Source: Aequorivita sublithincola DSM 14238 (GTDB taxonomy: Bacteria; Bacteroidota; Bacteroidia; Flavobacteriales; Flavobacteriaceae). Taken from it: a DNA stretch of 64,000 bases. The notes below the pieces were generated by a model that was not told the DNA's origin, did no database searches, and saw nothing but the letters and a program-made list of their open reading frames with translations. The DNA lies in the NCBI RefSeq assembly GCF_000265385.1, contig NC_018013.1:2879001-2943000 (forward strand), read 5' to 3'. Below are positions 59,915 through 64,000 of the stretch, in pieces. How positions within the stretch are numbered: the stretch's first letter is position 1; each line of letters begins with the position of its first letter. The position numbers and the translations under genes were made by a program.

Positions 59915-60370
59915 TTATGAAACTGCTATGAAAATTTCCACTTCTGAATTTTCACCTAGTTGTGATTTTTCATCATAAACTTCGAAATCTGCTGTATAGC
60001 TACGGTTTAAGGTTTCATCTTTTGCCCAAATCTCTTGCCAAGTATCTTGAACTGCTTTGGGCATTTCTCCTTTAGCTATGAATTTCAAGTATTCTCCACC
60101 CTTAAATTCTCGACCAACGAGGTCTTCTGGAATATCTGTCAATGAATCTACTTTTAGTCCAATCACACAAGTGTATTTTCCTTTATAATTGGATTCATAA
60201 TCTGTGTAAATTGAATAGATTTCATCGCTCTTTTTATTTGGAATTTTGCCAATTATGTTTTCCGTAAAAAACTTTTCCCAGAGTTTACCTAGATCTTGTG
60301 CTGCTTTGCCGCTATCATTGGTTGTTTCTGTTGCAATTTCTATTATTTTAAAAGGTTCAATGTTTTTCAT
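59915..60370 (-). CDS. GyrI-like effector-binding protein
   Basis: This 151-residue protein has a GyrI/Rob-type effector-binding fold: VIGLKVDSLTDIPEDLVGREFKGGEYLKFIAKG, LWEKFFTENI and DFEVYDEKS. The family binds small hydrophobic ligands or inhibits gyrase. It overlaps the end of the large oxidoreductase gene by 14 bases. With AraC downstream it may form a drug- or metabolite-sensing unit. Confidence 0.85.
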   Translation of the reverse strand: MKNIEPFKIIEIATETTNDSGKAAQDLGKLWEKFFTENIIGKIPNKKSDEIYSIYTDYESNYKGKYTCVIGLKVDSLTDIPEDLVGREFKGGEYLKFIAKGEMPKAVQDTWQEIWAKDETLNRSYTADFEVYDEKSQLGENSEVEIFIAVS

Positions 60371-63329
60371 TTAGTTTTTTTTTAAATGGTTTTAAATTTT
60401 TTAAGAGCGCATTTCTAAGAATAGTAACCGGATGCAACGCTTTCCGCTTCGTTCCATCTAAAATTTGATGCCTGCAACTCGTACCATTTGCAGCGATAAT
60501 GATGTCTTCGGAAGATTTACGGATTGCCGGAAAAAGCTTTAACTCCCCTATTTTCATACTTACCTCATAATGCTCCTTTTCATACCCAAAACTCCCGGCC
60601 ATTCCGCAACAACCCGACGTAATGATGGTTGGTTTGTAGTTTTGGGGAAGATTCAGAATATCAAAAGTCACTTTTTGATTGCTCAAAGATTTTTGATGGC
60701 AGTGGGAATGAATCTTAATATGTTTTTCTTCGGAAGTAAACTGCGCTGCGGTAATGTTTCCTTCTTCAATTTCAGCAGCCAAAAATTCTTCAATTAAAAA
60801 AGTGTGCTTTGAAATGTTTTCTGCGGAAGATTTATCGTCTGCCAATCGAATATATTCGTCTCGAAATGAAAGAATTGCTGAAGGTTCAATACCAACAAGC
60901 GGAGTGTTTGCTGAAACCATTTCCTTTAAGAAAGTAATGTTTTTGTTGGCTTCCGCTTTCGCTTCTTCTAAAAATCCTTTTGAGATTAATGCGCGACCGC
61001 TATCCAAAGTATCAATTACAGTCACTTTGTAACCTAATCCTGTTAAAAGTTGAAATGAATCTACCAGAATTTCAGCATCTAAATAATTACTGAATTCATC
61101 GACGAATAATAATACATTTTTACTAATTTTCTTATCAGTTGAAATATTTTTATTTAATTGATTTTCATCACTTTGAATAACTTTACTAAAACTCTTAATC
61201 GAAATCCTTGGCAACGTTCGATTCGGATGAACGCCACCAATATTCTTAATAATATTTGCGGTGAAACCATTGGAAAAAAACCAATTTGAAAGCTTCGGAA
61301 AATTTGAAGCCATTTTATTCAATTTCGTGCTTTTTCCGAAGAGTTTATTTGAGAATGAAACTCCATTAGCTCTATTATATTGATATAAAAATTCCGCTTT
61401 GGCAGTGCTAATATCAACATTGCTGGGACATTCACTAGAACATGCTTTGCAGCTTATACAGAGATCAAAAACTTCCTTTAATTCCTTAGAATTGAACTTA
61501 TTTACATCTTCATTATTCGTTAAAACCTCTCGCAATGCGTTTGCTCTAGCTCGAGTTGTGTCTTTTTCGTTTTTTGTAGCGTGATAGCTAGGACACATAG
61601 CGCCGGCAGAATCGGCTGTTTTACGGCAATCGCCGCTACCGTTGCAGCTTTCAGCCAAGCGTAGAATACCTTGATAATCACTGAAATCCATTAGTGTTTC
61701 CACTTTGGGTTCCTTTCTATCAACCTCATATCGAAGCGATTCATCCATTTTAAAAGCATCTACAATTTTTCCTGGATTGAAGATGTTTTGAGGATCGAAG
61801 GCAGCTTTGATTCGCTTTAAAAGCTCGTAGTTTTTTTCTCCAATCATCAATGGAATAAACTCAGCACGAACTATTCCATCACCGTGTTCGCCTGAGAATG
61901 AGCCATTGTATTTTTTACAAAGTATAGCAACATCTGTCGTTATTTTTCTAAAATATTCAACGCCTTCATTTTCCTTCAAGTTAAGTATTGGCCGCAAATG
62001 CAACTCACCTGCTCCTGCGTGTGCGTAATAAACCGCTTGTTGGTCATACTTTTTCATTAATGCGGAAAAATCGGAAATATAAGCTGGTAAATCTTCCAAA
62101 GCTACGGCTGTGTCTTCAATGCAGGCGACGGCTTTGCGGTCGCCAACCATATTTCCTAAAAGACCCAAACCTGCTTTTCGGAGCTCCAATGCCATTTCAA
62201 TTTCTTCTCCTTTTAAAACTGGGTTGTGGTAGGAATGCTTTGAAATTTTTAAGGATTCTAATAAAGCTAAAGTTTGTTTTTCTAAATCTTCTTCAGAATT
62301 ACTCTTTAACTCTAACAATAGCACCGCTTTCGGATTTCCTTTTACGAAAAAACGGTATGGTTCGTAAGTTTTGCTCTTTTTCGTGCAATCCAAAATCGTA
62401 TCGTCCATCATTTCGCAAGTGTGCAAATTGTGCTGCATTGCGATAACTACATCATTCAAGCAAGCTTCTAACGTTTCGTAATGCGTTGCAACCATCGCAG
62501 TATGTTTCGGCGGTAAAGGATCTAATTGAAGGGTAATTTCCGTAGTAAAAGCAAGGGTTCCTTCGCTTCCACAGAGCAGTTTGCATAAATTGATTTCCTC
62601 ATTAAAATCACTGAAGGTTGAAGTGTTAAGCAAGCTGTCCACAGCATAGCCAGTGTTTCTTCTATGAATTTCAGGTTTGGGAAATTCATTCCAGATCTCT
62701 TGTTGGGTTTCTTTAGAAATCAACTCATTATATAGGGTTTTGTATATTTTTCCTTCCAAAGAATCCATTTGAGATTTATATAAAACTGTTTCTCTTGAAA
62801 GATTTTCAAAAATGGCTTCACTTCCGTCAGAAAGTATTGTTTTCAGCTTTAAAACTTTATCTCGCGTAACTCCATATTGAATAGAAGTCGTACCGCTACT
62901 ATTGTTACCAACCATCCCGCCAATCATGCACCGATTGCTGGTGGAAGTATTTGGACCGAAGAAAAGTCCGAATGGTTTTAAATGTGCGTTCAATTCGTCT
63001 CTAATAACGCCTGGTTGGACGGTGACTGTCCTATTTACAGTATCTAAAGAGAGTATTTTTGTAAAATGTTTTGAAACATCAACCACAATTCCATCGCCAA
63101 CACATTGTCCTGCTAATGAAGTTCCTGCCGTTCTGGGTATTAAGGAGCTATTGCTGGTTTCAGCAAATATTACCAATTGCTTAATTCCACGTTCATTTTT
63201 AGGATAAGCCACTGCTAGGGGAACTTTTCGGTACACTGAAGCATCAGTTGCATATAACGACGTATTAAGGGAATCTGTGAAAAATTCGCCATTAAATATT
63301 TTTTGAAAATCTTGAAGTTGTTTTTTCAT
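60357..63329 (-). CDS. FAD-binding and Fe-S-binding oxidoreductase (D-lactate/glycolate type)
   Basis: The 990-residue protein joins an FAD_binding_4 domain (about 35-205, with PRTAGTSLAGQCVGDGIVVD and NNSSGTTSIQYG), an FAD-oxidase C domain (about 270-530), two 4Fe-4S clusters (CNGSGDCRKTADSAGAMCPS, then DLCISCKACSSECPSNVD) and a CCG-type C-terminal domain (SHCHQKSL, SGCCGMAGSFG). This fused form oxidises a 2-hydroxy acid, D-lactate or 2-hydroxyglutarate-like, at the membrane and passes electrons to quinones. It has no clear membrane helix. GyrI and AraC genes follow. Confidence 0.92.
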   Translation of the reverse strand: MKKQLQDFQKIFNGEFFTDSLNTSLYATDASVYRKVPLAVAYPKNERGIKQLVIFAETSNSSLIPRTAGTSLAGQCVGDGIVVDVSKHFTKILSLDTVNRTVTVQPGVIRDELNAHLKPFGLFFGPNTSTSNRCMIGGMVGNNSSGTTSIQYGVTRDKVLKLKTILSDGSEAIFENLSRETVLYKSQMDSLEGKIYKTLYNELISKETQQEIWNEFPKPEIHRRNTGYAVDSLLNTSTFSDFNEEINLCKLLCGSEGTLAFTTEITLQLDPLPPKHTAMVATHYETLEACLNDVVIAMQHNLHTCEMMDDTILDCTKKSKTYEPYRFFVKGNPKAVLLLELKSNSEEDLEKQTLALLESLKISKHSYHNPVLKGEEIEMALELRKAGLGLLGNMVGDRKAVACIEDTAVALEDLPAYISDFSALMKKYDQQAVYYAHAGAGELHLRPILNLKENEGVEYFRKITTDVAILCKKYNGSFSGEHGDGIVRAEFIPLMIGEKNYELLKRIKAAFDPQNIFNPGKIVDAFKMDESLRYEVDRKEPKVETLMDFSDYQGILRLAESCNGSGDCRKTADSAGAMCPSYHATKNEKDTTRARANALREVLTNNEDVNKFNSKELKEVFDLCISCKACSSECPSNVDISTAKAEFLYQYNRANGVSFSNKLFGKSTKLNKMASNFPKLSNWFFSNGFTANIIKNIGGVHPNRTLPRISIKSFSKVIQSDENQLNKNISTDKKISKNVLLFVDEFSNYLDAEILVDSFQLLTGLGYKVTVIDTLDSGRALISKGFLEEAKAEANKNITFLKEMVSANTPLVGIEPSAILSFRDEYIRLADDKSSAENISKHTFLIEEFLAAEIEEGNITAAQFTSEEKHIKIHSHCHQKSLSNQKVTFDILNLPQNYKPTIITSGCCGMAGSFGYEKEHYEVSMKIGELKLFPAIRKSSEDIIIAANGTSCRHQILDGTKRKALHPVTILRNALLKNLKPFKKKLNEKH

Positions 63330-63459
63330 AGCCAGTATGTAAATGTAAAAAACTTCCTTAATAAAACTTTGTAAAATCCGGCATTAGCATTGGCATCATC
63401 TTAACTAATCCAATTACTTTTTAAACCTAATTTTACACCAAATAACTAAAAGAAAAATT

Positions 63460-63960
63460 ATGAAAAAATCAGTTTTTTTAATCTTGACTATTATTGGCCT
63501 TGGATTACAAGCGAACGCTCAAGAAATAGCTAAAAATGCTATTGGAATTCGGCTTAGTGAAAGTGATGGCTTTGGACCTGAAGTAAATTATCAACGCGCA
63601 TTGGGGGATTCAAACCGATTAGAACTCGGACTGGCTTTTCACAGCAAGCGTAATTGGGATGCCGTAAAACTAACAGGAATCTACCAATGGGTATGGAATA
63701 TTGATGGAGGTTTCAATTGGTATGCTGGTCCTGGAGTGGGAGCTGGTATTGTGAACTATGATCGTAAATATAAAGATTATCCTAATGACGACCGATATAA
63801 GGATTCCGAAGCCTTTGCGTTTTTAACTGGAGATGTTGGGATAGAGTACAGTTTTGATTTTCCACTACTCATTTCCTTTGATTTTAGACCTCAAGCGAAT
63901 TTAAACTATAGAGATGACGTAACTTTTGACGTTGGTTTAAGTGCTCGCTATCAGTTTTAG
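63460..63960 (+). CDS. Outer-membrane beta-barrel protein
   Basis: The 166-residue protein has a signal ending LQANAQ. The mature part alternates aromatic and polar residues in amphipathic strands (ELGLAFHSK, AVKLTGIYQWVW, FNWYAGPGVGAGIV, DVGIEYSFDFPLLISFDFRPQ) and ends in RYQF, the typical C-terminal aromatic of porin-like barrels. It should form an eight-strand outer-membrane barrel. The gene ends 40 bases before the window edge. Confidence 0.85.
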   Translation: MKKSVFLILTIIGLGLQANAQEIAKNAIGIRLSESDGFGPEVNYQRALGDSNRLELGLAFHSKRNWDAVKLTGIYQWVWNIDGGFNWYAGPGVGAGIVNYDRKYKDYPNDDRYKDSEAFAFLTGDVGIEYSFDFPLLISFDFRPQANLNYRDDVTFDVGLSARYQF

Positions 63961-64000
63961 AAAATAAAAAATATAAAATTATTATAAGGAATGCCTCTTC

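Noticed and set aside
61988-62446. 152-codon plus-strand frame opposite the FAD/Fe-S oxidoreductase
   Set aside because: Basic and Arg/Leu-rich, as expected from an antisense of an AT-rich coding strand; the opposite strand encodes a conserved FAD domain.

Overview
The window looks like a chromosomal segment of a Bacteroidota bacterium, most likely family Flavobacteriaceae (an Aequorivita-like relative would fit, but this is inference). Support comes from the AT-rich sequence, several promoters with a TAnnTTTG -7 box, weak Shine-Dalgarno sites, a type IX secretion C-terminal sorting domain, SusC-like CarboxypepD_reg/TonB-plug sequence, a fused E1 alpha-beta dehydrogenase, bacterial SUI1, MutS2 without an Smr domain and a type III PKS locus. 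I recognised no rRNA, tRNA or CRISPR array.

Layout. 1-3 kb: a 5'-truncated unknown gene and an M23 peptidase with TPR-like repeats. 3-8 kb: an M24 aminopeptidase P, an S37-type peptidase lipoprotein and a beta-helix lipoprotein. 8-13 kb: a frameshifted LytS-type kinase remnant, an HPr-like small protein, a cold-shock protein with a clear terminator, thiE, a half-size DEAD-box protein behind a palindromic promoter, a VIT-family metal transporter, a decayed reading frame and a heme-binding protein. 13-17.5 kb: the tesA/ybbA/ybbP-like group (SGNH esterase, ABC ATPase, FtsX-type permease), then a REP-transposase remnant. 17.5-20.3 kb: a probable carbonyl-stress locus (DJ-1/PfpI lipoprotein, YqhD-like alcohol dehydrogenase, TetR regulator with its own operator).

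20.8-26.4 kb is the most unusual region: four minus-strand genes encoding a membrane TPR protein with a FlgO/TolB-like domain, a caspase-alpha/beta hydrolase-TPR protein, a small PGDYG-like protein and a membrane-anchored TIR protein. Caspase plus TIR suggests a conflict or cell-death module. The hydrolase has Asp where the nucleophilic Ser normally sits.

26.5-32.3 kb: a Lys/Pro-rich small protein, a T9SS cargo protein, a formate/nitrite-family channel, nitroreductase, TerC, ribosome hibernation factor, a Cys-less ArsC/Spx-like protein and a Spy-like exported protein. 32.4-38.2 kb: one tight minus-strand operon (FAD oxidoreductase, methyltransferase, type III PKS, enoyl-reductase-like SDR, dehydratase, ketoacyl synthase, ACP), readable as a self-contained pathway that elongates an acyl starter, condenses it into an aromatic or pyrone lipid and then methylates and oxidises it.

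38.2-64 kb is largely housekeeping: OmpA and lipocalin envelope proteins, DUF1328, fused E1, a 2OG-Fe(II) oxygenase, SUI1, a nucleoside phosphorylase overlapping a signal-less substrate-binding protein, ung, mutS2-like, a DCC oxidoreductase, a MuiA-type protein split by a TonB-plug insertion, a DAACS symporter, aroC, a flavin monooxygenase, an aquaporin, a GlcG-like protein, an AraC/GyrI pair with a large FAD/Fe-S oxidoreductase, and an outer-membrane barrel protein cut close to the window end. Dispersed palindromic repeats lie in several gaps.
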